DNA from: CAZVUW01 sp964629825
GTDB lineage: Bacteria; Actinomycetota; Nitriliruptoria; Euzebyales; Egibacteraceae
Direction: 5' to 3'
DNA: 21,237 nucleotides
Assembly: GCA_964629825.1 (NCBI GenBank)
Contig: CAZVUW010000057.1
Coordinates: 1-21,237 of the forward strand
The position numbers and the translations under genes are program-made. Within the stretch, counting starts at the first letter, position 1; each line of letters begins with the position of its first letter. Of the stretch, positions 12,908 to 21,237 are shown piece by piece. Under the pieces are notes generated by a model, which was not told the DNA's origin, did not search any database, and saw only the letters and a list, made by a program, of their open reading frames with translations.

Positions 12908-14305
12908 ATGCCTCTGCATCACCCAAGGCTTGTGAAGGTGCTCACGAGTGCCCTTGCTGTTCCAGTCGCTCTGGCCCTGATCCCCCTCCAAGCCGGTCCG
13001 GCGGACGCCGCCGACAAGGTTCACCGCTCATCCGGATCCGAGCGGATCGCCACCGCGGTCGCGGCCTCGGCCGACCACCGCAGCTCCGCCGACAACGCCC
13101 TGCTCGCCACCTCCGGCACCTTCCCGGACGCACTCGCCGCCGGCGCTCTTGCGGCCGGGCTCGACGCCCCGCTGCTGCTCACCCACGGCACCCAGCTCCC
13201 CGACCAGGTCGTCGCCGAGCTCGACCGCCTCGGCGTCGAGAAGGTCTGGGTCCTCGGCGGCACCGCCGTCATCTCCTCCAAGGTCACCGACGCGCTGCGC
13301 TCCCACGGCTACGAGGTCGAGCGCATCGCCGGCGACAGCCGCTATGAGACCGCCCGCCGGATCGCTGTGAAGGCCGGCCCTGCGGCCACCGGCGAGGTCG
13401 TCGTGGCGCTCGGCTCCCACCCGAACCCCGAGCGCGCCTGGCCTGACGCCGTCGCCTCTGGCGCGCTGGCGGCCTCCCCCGACCGCCTGCCGACCCTCCT
13501 GACGGCGCACGACTCCCTCCCCAAGGCCACCGCCCAGGGCCTGAAGGACCTCGGTGCCCGCAAGGTCCTGCTGATCGGAGGCGAGTCCGCCATCCTCCCG
13601 GCGGTCGAGCGCCGCATCCGCGACCTCGGCTACCCCGTCGAGCGCATCGCGGGCACGTCCCGCTACGAGACCTCCGTGGAGCTGGCCGAGAACGCCCTGG
13701 CCCGCAACCCCCACGATGAGCGCCAGGTCGTCTTCGCAACCGGTTCGAACTTCCCCGACGCCCTGGCCGCCGGCGCGCTCGCCGGGGACCTGCGCAGCCC
13801 CCTGGTGCTGGTCCCGTCCCAGTCGCTGGCGGGCAGCGTGGACGACTTCCTGCGCGACAACATCGACCGCTGGGGCGGCGGCGTGGTCGTCGGCGGCAAG
13901 ACCGCCGCAAGCGACTTCGTCGTGGCGCAGCTGGCCGCGGCGCTGAACGGCCAGCCGGCCCCCAAGCCGCCGGCCCCGAAGCCCGCGCCCGAGCCCGCCG
14001 AGAAGGTCGTCGGCTCCTTCGAGGGCCGCGCGAGCTGGTATGGCCCCGGCTTCCACGGTCGACGGACGGCCAGCGGCCAGACCTTCGACCGCAACGCCCT
14101 CACGGCGGCACACCGCACCCTGCCGTTCGGCACGCTCGTGCGGGTGACCAACCTCAACAACGGCGCCCAGGTCACGGTTCGCATCAACGACCGCGGGCCC
14201 TTCCACGGCGGCCGTGTCATCGACCTCTCCGAGGCCGCCGCACGCAAGGTCGGCATGACGGCCAGCGGCACCGCCCCCGTCCGCGGCGAGATCCTGGCCA
14301 AGTAG
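12908..14305 (+). CDS. Secreted protein: three CW_binding_2 repeats fused to an RlpA-like domain
   Basis: A 465-residue exported protein. A signal peptide (about 1-35) ends GPADA before ADK. Three cell-wall-binding type 2 repeats follow (about 41-138, 139-247 and 248-347), with the family signatures RIAGDSRYETA, RIAGTSRYETS and two copies of FPDALAAGALA. A Pro/Lys/Ala linker (349-366) joins a C-terminal double-psi beta-barrel of the RlpA type (369-465): ASWYGPGFHGRRTASGQTF, LTAAHRTLPFGT and INDRGPFHGGRVIDLS. RlpA of Pseudomonas is a lytic transglycosylase for naked glycans. The usual Glu in TASGE is Gln here (Q391), while H402 and D428 remain. I chose ATG 12908 because AAGG (12897-12900) is 7 nt upstream; TTG 12902 is possible. 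Likely a surface peptidoglycan-binding or remodelling protein. Confidence 0.93.
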   Translation: MPLHHPRLVKVLTSALAVPVALALIPLQAGPADAADKVHRSSGSERIATAVAASADHRSSADNALLATSGTFPDALAAGALAAGLDAPLLLTHGTQLPDQVVAELDRLGVEKVWVLGGTAVISSKVTDALRSHGYEVERIAGDSRYETARRIAVKAGPAATGEVVVALGSHPNPERAWPDAVASGALAASPDRLPTLLTAHDSLPKATAQGLKDLGARKVLLIGGESAILPAVERRIRDLGYPVERIAGTSRYETSVELAENALARNPHDERQVVFATGSNFPDALAAGALAGDLRSPLVLVPSQSLAGSVDDFLRDNIDRWGGGVVVGGKTAASDFVVAQLAAALNGQPAPKPPAPKPAPEPAEKVVGSFEGRASWYGPGFHGRRTASGQTFDRNALTAAHRTLPFGTLVRVTNLNNGAQVTVRINDRGPFHGGRVIDLSEAAARKVGMTASGTAPVRGEILAK

Positions 14306-14321
14306 GCACGCCGGCACCACC

Positions 14322-14343
14322 CGGGGGCTCGTCCGGGCTCCCG
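14322..14343 (+). terminator. 9-bp hairpin after the RlpA-fusion gene
   Basis: CGGGGGCTC (14322-14330) pairs over all nine positions, two of them G-U, with GGGCTCCCG (14335-14343) around a GTCC loop. It starts 17 nt after the stop codon. There is no T-run, but position and stability suit a terminator separating this gene from the next. Confidence 0.6.
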
Positions 14344-14397
14344 CCCCTCAAGCACGTGGCATGCTCCCCGCAGTCCTAGGACTCGGGGAGCTTCGCC

Positions 14398-16314
<1,917 letters not shown>

Positions 16315-16330
16315 GGCGCCTGTCGGTCGC

Positions 16331-16343
16331 CGGCTGGCAGCCG
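16331..16343. terminator. Hairpin in the convergent gap between aacS and cysQ
   Basis: CGGCT (16331-16335) pairs with AGCCG (16339-16343) over GGC. An overlapping alternative is GCCG-AAGT-CGGC (16340-16351). The 85-nt gap lies between two stop codons, so a two-way terminator is plausible, but the stems are short and lack a T-run. Confidence 0.3.
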
Positions 16344-16399
16344 AAGTCGGCCGCGGTCGGCTACGGGCCGGCCGGAACGGCGGGTGTGCCGCGGGGTGT

Positions 16400-17155
16400 C
16401 TAGAGGCCGTTCTCGGCCACCGCAGACAGGACCGCCTCGGCCAGCTCCGGACGGCAGATGAGCAGGTCAGGCAGCCACGGGTCCGGCTGGTTGTAGCGCA
16501 GCGGCGAGCCGTCGATGCGCGAGACGTGCAGCCCCGCGGCCATGGCCACGGCCGCCGGCGCCGCCGAGTCCCACTCGAACTGGCCGCCGCCGTGCGCGTA
16601 GACCTCGGCCCGCCCCTGCACGACCGCCATGGCCTTGGCGCCGGCCGAGCCCATGGGCACCAGCTCGCCGCCCACTCGGGCTCGGACGGCCTCGGTGAAC
16701 TCCGGGGGACGCGTGCGCGAGACGAGCAGCCGCGGCACCTCCGGCAGCGGCGGCAGAGGTCCGAAGTCATCGGCGGTGCTGAGCACCTGGCCCTGCGCGG
16801 GCAGCGCGACGGCGCCGGCCGCCAGCTCGCCGTCGCTGACCAGCGCGACGTGGACAGCCCAGTCGTCGCGCGGGGGCTCCGAGAACTCGCGGGTGCCGTC
16901 GAGCGGGTCGACGATCCACACGCGCCGGGCATCCAGGCGGGCGCCGTCGTCGCGACGCTCCTCGCTGAGGACGGCGTCGTCGGGGAAGCGCCGTGCGAGC
17001 TCGTCCAAGATCAGGCGGTCGCTCTCGTCGTCGCCGCGCTGGCGCAGCAGCCGCGGGTCCGCGCCGGAGATCTCCGCACGGATGCGCAGCAGGAGCTCCC
17101 CGGCGGAGCGGGCGATGTCGACGGCGGCGGCGGTGGCGGCGGTATCGAAGGGCAT
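16400..17155 (-). CDS. cysQ: 3'(2'),5'-bisphosphate nucleotidase CysQ (inositol monophosphatase family)
   Basis: A 251-residue Mg-dependent, lithium-sensitive-type phosphatase. Family members hydrolyse 3'-phosphoadenosine 5'-phosphate from sulfate assimilation, and the mycobacterial form also acts on inositol phosphates and fructose 1,6-bisphosphate. Metal-site motifs are visible: LSEE (63-66), WIVDPLDGTREF (80-91; D83 and D86) and EWDSAAP (194-200; D196). The DWAVHVALV stretch (98-106) is typical of actinobacterial CysQ. I chose ATG 17155 over the in-frame TTG 17161. There is no clear ribosome-binding site. A TAGCGT box ends 8 nt before the ATG, so the mRNA may be leaderless. It is divergent from the ABC1-kinase gene, with 53 nt between starts. 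Confidence 0.92.
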   Translation of the reverse strand: MPFDTAATAAAVDIARSAGELLLRIRAEISGADPRLLRQRGDDESDRLILDELARRFPDDAVLSEERRDDGARLDARRVWIVDPLDGTREFSEPPRDDWAVHVALVSDGELAAGAVALPAQGQVLSTADDFGPLPPLPEVPRLLVSRTRPPEFTEAVRARVGGELVPMGSAGAKAMAVVQGRAEVYAHGGGQFEWDSAAPAAVAMAAGLHVSRIDGSPLRYNQPDPWLPDLLICRPELAEAVLSAVAENGL

Positions 17156-17163
17156 GGTCAACG

Positions 17164-17169
17164 ACGCTA
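17164..17169 (-). promoter_or_regulatory. Candidate -10 box for a leaderless cysQ mRNA
   Basis: TAGCGT on the - strand in the context GGCGGTAGCGTC, with 8 nt before ATG 17155. The same 12-mer occurs upstream of the adenosine deaminase-like gene. No -35 is recognisable. Confidence 0.35.
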
Positions 17170-17208
17170 CCGCCCGAGGGGCCTACGTGGCGAAGGCACA
17201 CTGGGGAT

Positions 17209-18633
17209 ATGGGCGCTCCCCCTCACCCCGAAGACCCGCCTGCGCGCGGAAACAACCGGCGCAAGCCCGCCAAGCCGCTTGGCGGGCGCGTGCAGCGCGG
17301 CGCCGGGCTGGCCCGGTTGTCGGCCTCGACGGGGGCGGGCTACCTGACCTCGCGGGTGCGCCGGCTGCGCGACCGTGACGCCGACGAGGAGTTCCACGCC
17401 GCGACCGCCGAGAAGATGCTCGAGCTGCTCGGCTCCATGAAGGGCGCGGCCATGAAGATCGGCCAGATCGCCTCGTTCGTGGACCTCGACCTGCCGCCGG
17501 AGGTGCAGGCCACCTATCACGAGGTGCTCTCGGACCTGCGCGATGCCGCCCCCGCGGTCGAGGCCGAGCAGATCGCCGGCGTGATCACGGACGAGTTCGG
17601 AGCGCCGCCTGACCAGGTGTTCGCGCGCTGGGATCCGGTGCCGATCGCCAGCGCCAGCATCGGCCAGGTCCACCGGGCCCAGCTGCCTGACGGCACCGAG
17701 GTGGTCACAAAGGTCCAGTACCCGGGCGTCGCGGAGGCGATCGAGGCCGACCTCTCCAACGCCGAGGCCTTCGCGCCGCTGGCTCGGATCATCTCCCCCA
17801 ACCTCCAGGTGCGCCCGCTTATGGAGGAGATGCGGTCGCGCCTGATCGACGAGCTCGACTACCAGCGCGAGGCCCAGTATCAGCACGCCTTCGCCGAGCG
17901 CTACGACGGGCACCCGTTCATCCGCATCCCGCAGGTCCACCACGACTGGTGCCGACCGCGGGTGCTGACGACCACCTACATGGCGGGCCGCTCGTTCGAG
18001 GAGATGCTCCGCACCACGACCGAGGAGGAGCGGCAGCGCTACGGCGAGATCATCTACCGCTTCGTGTTCGGCTCGCTCGACCGCTTCCGGCTGTTCAACG
18101 CAGACCCGCATCCGGGCAACTACCTGTTCCCCGACGACGGCACCGTGGTCTTCCTGGACTTCGGCAGCGTCAAGCTGTTCCCCTCGCGAACGCGCGACCA
18201 CATGCGCCGCCAGCTGCGCGCGGTGATGGACGGCGACACCGACCGGATGCTCGAGGTGCTGCGCGAGGCCGGCTTCGTGCCGGAGGGCCACCGCACCGAT
18301 GCCGAGGAGCTGATGGGCTGGTTTCGCCTGTTCAACTCCGCGATCATCGAGGACCGGGAGTGGACCTACACCCCCGAGTTCGCCCGCGATGTCATCCGCT
18401 CGGTGACGGATCCGCGTGCCGGGCCCCTCGACGTCCTGCGCAAGCTGAACCTGCCACCCGACTACCTGCTGCTGAACCGCATCCAGTGGGGAGTCAACTC
18501 GATCCTCGGGCGGCTGCGGGCGCGCGCCAACTGGCACCGCATCTTGCTGGAGTTCTGGGGCGACGGGCCGCCGTCGACCGAGCTCGGCGAGCTGGAGGCG
18601 GAGTTCCTGGCCGCGTCGCCGCATCTGGCCTGA
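17209..18633 (+). CDS. ABC1/UbiB (AarF) family atypical kinase-like protein
   Basis: A 474-residue member of the ABC1/ADCK/UbiB family, which has a protein-kinase-like fold, binds nucleotide and supports lipid and quinone metabolism. The family landmarks are all present: KIGQ (83-86) in the N-terminal extension, the Ala-rich loop PIASASIGQVHRA (145-157), the nucleotide lysine K168 in VTKVQYPG, the helix glutamate in DELDYQREA (about 214-222), NADPHPGNYLF (297-307) and LDFG (316-319). The N-terminus is basic and Pro/Arg-rich without a membrane span. ATG 17209 is the first start that agrees with family length. Upstream in-frame sequence is an Arg-rich shadow of cysQ. GAAGG (17192-17196) lies 12 nt upstream, so the ribosome-binding site is weak. 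Its substrate is unknown; actinobacteria with menaquinone carry several such genes. Confidence 0.9.
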   Translation: MGAPPHPEDPPARGNNRRKPAKPLGGRVQRGAGLARLSASTGAGYLTSRVRRLRDRDADEEFHAATAEKMLELLGSMKGAAMKIGQIASFVDLDLPPEVQATYHEVLSDLRDAAPAVEAEQIAGVITDEFGAPPDQVFARWDPVPIASASIGQVHRAQLPDGTEVVTKVQYPGVAEAIEADLSNAEAFAPLARIISPNLQVRPLMEEMRSRLIDELDYQREAQYQHAFAERYDGHPFIRIPQVHHDWCRPRVLTTTYMAGRSFEEMLRTTTEEERQRYGEIIYRFVFGSLDRFRLFNADPHPGNYLFPDDGTVVFLDFGSVKLFPSRTRDHMRRQLRAVMDGDTDRMLEVLREAGFVPEGHRTDAEELMGWFRLFNSAIIEDREWTYTPEFARDVIRSVTDPRAGPLDVLRKLNLPPDYLLLNRIQWGVNSILGRLRARANWHRILLEFWGDGPPSTELGELEAEFLAASPHLA

Positions 18634-18660
18634 GGTCGCCGCGCCTGTGGCCTGAGGTCG
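18627..18660. repeat. Short tandem direct repeat at the end of the ABC1-kinase gene
   Basis: GGCCTGAGGTCG occurs at 18627-18638 and again at 18649-18660, and both are followed within 2-4 nt by CCGCGCC. The first copy contains the gene's stop codon, so the unit looks like a recent small duplication of its 3' end. Confidence 0.7.
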
Positions 18661-18716
18661 TGGCCGCGCCGGGTCGGCGCGTTGGGGACGCCTGGCCCGT
18701 AGCGGTGGCCCGGCGG

Positions 18717-18722
18717 TAGCGT
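18717..18722 (+). promoter_or_regulatory. Candidate -10 box for the adenosine deaminase-like gene
   Basis: TAGCGT lies 10 nt before ATG 18733, within the 12-mer GGCGGTAGCGTC shared with the cysQ upstream region. No ribosome-binding site is seen, so a very short leader or leaderless transcript is possible. No -35 is evident. Confidence 0.35.
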
Positions 18723-18732
18723 CCCGGGTCAT

Positions 18733-19764
18733 ATGGACGACTTAGAGAGCTTCATCGCGGCCCTGCCCAAGGTCGATCTGCACCTGCACCTGGAGGGGTC
18801 GGTCCGCCCCGAGACTCTCCTCGCGCTGGCCCGTCGTCACCGCACGACGTCGCTGCCCGCCGACCTCGAGGCCCTGCGCGACTTCTACCGCTTCCGGGAC
18901 TTCGACCACTTCGTGGAGGTCTACTACGCGGTCTGCGACAACCTCCGGACGGCCGAGGACTTCGCCCTGATCGTCCGCGAGCTCGGCGAGGAGCTCGCAC
19001 GCCAGAACGTCGCCTACGCCGAGGTGACCTTCACGCCCTACAACCACAGCCGCCGCGGCATCCCCATCGAGGCGGTGTTCGAGGGCGTGGAGCAGGGCCG
19101 CGCCGAGGCCGAGTCCGCCACCGGCACCAAGCTGCGCTGGGTGACCGACATCCCCGGCGAGTTCGGCCCAGAGGCGGGCGTCGAGACCGCGCGCATGGTG
19201 CTGGCGGCGCTGGAGCAGGGCCGGTTAGACGGCGTTGTGGGGTTCGGCCTCGGCGGCCCGGAGATCGGCTACCCGCGGCGGGACTACGCCGAGGCGTTCG
19301 CGATGGCCCGCTCGGCGGGTCTGCGCTCCCTCCCGCACGCCGGCGAGACCTCGGACGCCGACTCGGTGCGCCAGGCGGTGGAGGTTCTGGGCGCCGAGCG
19401 GATCGGCCACGGCGTGCGCTGCATCGACGACCCCGAGGTGGTGGCGCTGGTGCGTGACCGCGGCATACCGCTGGAGGTCTGCCCGACCTCGAACCTGCGG
19501 TTGGGTGTGGTCGCCTCCTACGCCGAGCACCCGCTGCCGGACCTGCTGGCGGCCGGGGTGAAGGTGACGCTGGGCTCGGACGACCCGCCGATGTTCAACA
19601 CGACGTTGACCGGCGAGTACCGCGTCGCGGTCCGCGAGATGGGCCTTCCGCCCCCCGCACTGGTCGACATGGTGCGGACGGGTGTACAGGCGTCCAGTCT
19701 CCCCGAGGACGAGCAGCAGCAGCTGCTGGAGGCGGTCGCTGCGATCCCGAGCCCGATGGACTAG
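18733..19764 (+). CDS. add: Adenosine deaminase family enzyme (adenosine or 6-aminodeoxyfutalosine deaminase)
   Basis: A 343-residue zinc-dependent deaminase with a TIM-barrel fold. Metal and catalytic residues are in place: H17 and H19 in HLHLEGS, H202 and the proton-shuttle E205 in HAGE, H226 in IGHGVRC, and D283/D284 in GSDDPPMF. Adenosine deaminases hydrolyse adenosine to inosine in purine salvage. Some actinobacterial members annotated this way instead deaminate 6-aminodeoxyfutalosine in the futalosine route to menaquinone, and the sequence alone does not settle which applies here. No menaquinone or purine gene is adjacent, though the ABC1-family neighbour would fit a quinone link loosely. 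The ATG has no ribosome-binding site. The stop codon overlaps a TAGGTT box that may serve the next gene. Confidence 0.9.
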   Translation: MDDLESFIAALPKVDLHLHLEGSVRPETLLALARRHRTTSLPADLEALRDFYRFRDFDHFVEVYYAVCDNLRTAEDFALIVRELGEELARQNVAYAEVTFTPYNHSRRGIPIEAVFEGVEQGRAEAESATGTKLRWVTDIPGEFGPEAGVETARMVLAALEQGRLDGVVGFGLGGPEIGYPRRDYAEAFAMARSAGLRSLPHAGETSDADSVRQAVEVLGAERIGHGVRCIDDPEVVALVRDRGIPLEVCPTSNLRLGVVASYAEHPLPDLLAAGVKVTLGSDDPPMFNTTLTGEYRVAVREMGLPPPALVDMVRTGVQASSLPEDEQQQLLEAVAAIPSPMD

Positions 19765-19767
19765 GTT
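19762..19767 (+). promoter_or_regulatory. Candidate -10 box for the surface-protein gene
   Basis: TAGGTT overlaps the stop codon of the upstream deaminase and would give a leader of about 33 nt that includes the GGGGAGG site. No clear -35 is present. Confidence 0.3.
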
Positions 19768-19806
19768 TGCTGCAGACGCAGGCACTTCGGGGAGGGACGA
19801 CGGGCA

Positions 19807-21048
19807 GTGACCAAGGCACGTGTGACCGCGCTGCTGGCTGCCGCCCTCGTGCTTCTGGTGGCGGCCCCCGCGCACGCTGATCACACGTTCGTCGGCGTCG
19901 GGCGGGCGCTCGGCCTTGAGATCGGCATGGAGGGCGAGGAGGTCACCTTCGGCTTCGCGGAGGCCGCGGTGCAGTCCGGCCCGTCGGATGACGGTTGCGG
20001 CACGACCCGCGGCAACGCCTGCGCCAGCGGTGCGGGAGCGCTGCTCCTGGCCGACTCCGCTGAGGCCTTCGCGCCCGGCGGCGCAGCCGAGGACGAGGTC
20101 GATCCGACCGCTCTCCCCCAGGACCCATGGCCCGGGTTGTTCGGTGAGATCGGCGGGGCGCGGGCGCAGGCCAGCGTCGGCTCCCACACCTCGTCGGCCC
20201 GCGGTGAGGGCCACGCTCTGTCCGCCGAGCTGCTCGCTCCGCCGGATGCGATCGCTGACGAGGCCTACCGCACGGGGCTGGAGGCGCTGGTCGCGGCCCT
20301 GGAGGCCCTGCCGGACGACGTCGACGACCCCGAGCTCGTCGAGCGCCTGCTCGCGGCCCTCACACGACTGATCGAGGACTCCGAGCACCAGCCCATCGCC
20401 GCGATCAGCGGGGGCGCCACGACCACCACCTCCGACGACGCGGACGGCAAGACGACCGCCACCGCCACCGCTCACGGCACCGTGATCGTCGTCGCCCCGA
20501 CCGAGGCGAACAACCCGCCCGAGGCGCCCGAGGGACTGGTCATCCTGGAGATCGGCGAGGCGTCCGCGACCGCCAGCACCGACCAGAAGAACGCCGAGGC
20601 GTCCTTCACCGCCCCCGAGGTGACCGTCCGCGTCTTCAACCCGACCACCGGGGTCTACGACACGGCCGAGGTTGCGCCCGGCGAGTCGACCTGCGGCGCC
20701 GCGGGCACCCCGCTGGAGATCTGCGTGACCGCCGGCGACGGCGAGGACACGGTCGAGGGCGCCGGCGCCGCGGCCGCTGCCGCCGGTGTCGCCGTGGCCG
20801 CCTTCGACGACCCCGTCCCCACCCTGGAGCTCACCCTCGCCCAGGCCGAGGCCGCCGTCGCCGCCGCCACCTCCACGACGCAGCCCAACGGCTCCTCCGG
20901 CGGCGGCACCAGCGTCGGCGGCTCGGGCGGCTCCAGCGGCTCGGGCTCCGAGCTCCCGCGCACGGGCGCCGGCTACACCCTTCCCGGCCTCGCCCTCATC
21001 GCCACCGGCGCCGCCGGCCTCCTCGCCCTGCGCCGCCGCCGCGCCTGA
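19807..21048 (+). CDS. LPRTG sortase-anchored secreted surface protein, function unknown
   Basis: A 413-residue exported protein. The signal peptide (about 1-24) ends PAHA before DHT. The C-terminus is a complete cell-wall sorting signal: LPRTG at 383-387, a hydrophobic helix, then RRRR. A Gly/Ser-rich spacer (about 360-381) precedes it and would span the wall. The body (about 25-350) is acidic and rich in Ala, Thr and Gly, with alternating strand-like segments. It has two Cys pairs that could form disulfides (C64/C72, and the CGAAGTPLEIC segment near residue 300). It resembles actinobacterial choice-of-anchor surface proteins in style, but I recognise no domain. The start is GTG 19807, with GGGGAGG (19789-19795) 11 nt upstream. 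No sortase gene is in the window. Confidence 0.88.
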   Translation: MTKARVTALLAAALVLLVAAPAHADHTFVGVGRALGLEIGMEGEEVTFGFAEAAVQSGPSDDGCGTTRGNACASGAGALLLADSAEAFAPGGAAEDEVDPTALPQDPWPGLFGEIGGARAQASVGSHTSSARGEGHALSAELLAPPDAIADEAYRTGLEALVAALEALPDDVDDPELVERLLAALTRLIEDSEHQPIAAISGGATTTTSDDADGKTTATATAHGTVIVVAPTEANNPPEAPEGLVILEIGEASATASTDQKNAEASFTAPEVTVRVFNPTTGVYDTAEVAPGESTCGAAGTPLEICVTAGDGEDTVEGAGAAAAAAGVAVAAFDDPVPTLELTLAQAEAAVAAATSTTQPNGSSGGGTSVGGSGGSSGSGSELPRTGAGYTLPGLALIATGAAGLLALRRRRA

Positions 21049-21058
21049 CCGGCGGCGG
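21033..21058 (+). terminator. GC hairpin across the surface-protein stop codon
   Basis: CCGCCGCCG (21033-21041) pairs perfectly with CGGCGGCGG (21050-21058) over an 8-nt loop that contains the TGA stop. It is followed by TT only. Part of this follows from the Arg codons of the sorting-signal tail, so it may be incidental. Confidence 0.4.
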
Positions 21059-21103
21059 TTCACGCATCCGGCTGGTCCCCTTCCGCGGGTCCTGGGCGGC
21101 TGC

Positions 21104-21237
21104 CAGGAGTCGCCGCTGCGATGGGCCGACCTGATGCACCGAGCGCGGCGCGAACCGCGTTGACGGCCGCTCCGACAGAAGTCGCCGCTGCGATGGGCCG
21201 ACCTGATGCACCCCCTTCCTGTCGCTACGCCCTCTGT
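21104..21237. CRISPR. Candidate edge of a CRISPR array: two 37-nt repeats, one full 35-nt spacer
   Basis: A 37-nt unit at 21104-21140 recurs at 21176-21212 with one mismatch, at its fourth base (G versus A). It begins CAGRAGTCGCC and ends CGACCTGATGCACC. The 35 nt between (21141-21175) are unrelated to the repeat. The 25 nt after the second copy contain no third copy, and if the 72-nt period continues the next repeat would begin at 21248, outside the window. The repeat has a weak internal stem (GTCG with CGAC). No cas gene or AT-rich leader is seen on the left, so this would be the trailer end. A two-copy tandem repeat of another kind is the alternative. Confidence 0.5.

Noticed and set aside
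12056..13024. N-terminal extension of the MerR frame to 13024 on the - strand
   Set aside because: The extension runs through the usp gene and the merR promoter. ATG 12055 has a ribosome-binding site and gives the exact MerR family start.
19225..21063. A 612-codon - strand open frame across the deaminase and surface protein genes
   Set aside because: Shadow of two real genes; the product is Gly/Arg/Ala low complexity without motifs.
20996..21211. A 71-codon - strand protein with a repeated HQVGPSQRRLL segment
   Set aside because: The repetition comes from the 72-nt period of the DNA repeats. There is no ribosome-binding site evidence, and the frame runs into the antisense of the surface-protein gene. 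Kept only as the alternative reading of the CRISPR candidate.

Overview
This is a high-GC chromosomal segment of core metabolism, almost certainly from an actinobacterium. The evidence is the strong GC bias at third codon positions, the actinobacterial forms of several genes (GT81 glucosyl-3-phosphoglycerate synthase, 180-kDa class NAD-glutamate dehydrogenase, TipA-like MerR regulator, actinobacterial CysQ), sparse Shine-Dalgarno sites and TANNNT-type -10 boxes. A secreted protein with three CW_binding_2 repeats and an LPRTG surface protein hint at a deep-branching, Nitriliruptoria/Egibacter/Euzebya-like lineage. That placement is inference. There are 15 protein-coding genes, one cut by the left edge. 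I see no tRNA, rRNA or insertion sequence.

Left block (1-4815, + strand): the 3' end of cytochrome c oxidase subunit I, then subunit III, subunit IV, the CtaG assembly factor, a three-pass membrane cupredoxin, GpgS and a small membrane protein. Gaps are mostly under 30 nt, so this reads as one respiratory operon that continues into a sugar-phosphoglycerate synthase. A hairpin at 4820-4860 probably ends it. Citrate synthase (4934-6220) follows with its own likely promoter.

Middle block: a 1631-residue NAD-glutamate dehydrogenase (6222-11117, - strand) meets citrate synthase tail to tail with one base between the stop codons. Both enzymes act around the citrate/2-oxoglutarate part of central metabolism. 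Upstream on the - strand lies a TipA-like MerR regulator. Its own promoter shows a nearly textbook MerR layout: a palindromic operator inside a 19-bp -35/-10 spacer. A universal stress protein gene is divergent from it.

Right block: a secreted fusion of three cell-wall-binding repeats with an RlpA-like domain (12908-14305), acetoacetyl-CoA synthetase, CysQ-type phosphatase (- strand), an ABC1/UbiB-family kinase-like protein, an adenosine deaminase family enzyme, and a sortase-anchored surface protein (19807-21048).

The last 134 bases hold two nearly identical 37-nt repeats separated by 35 nt of unrelated sequence. That is the spacing of a CRISPR array entering from the right edge, and it is the least ordinary signal here. 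With only two repeat copies and no cas genes in view it remains a candidate.
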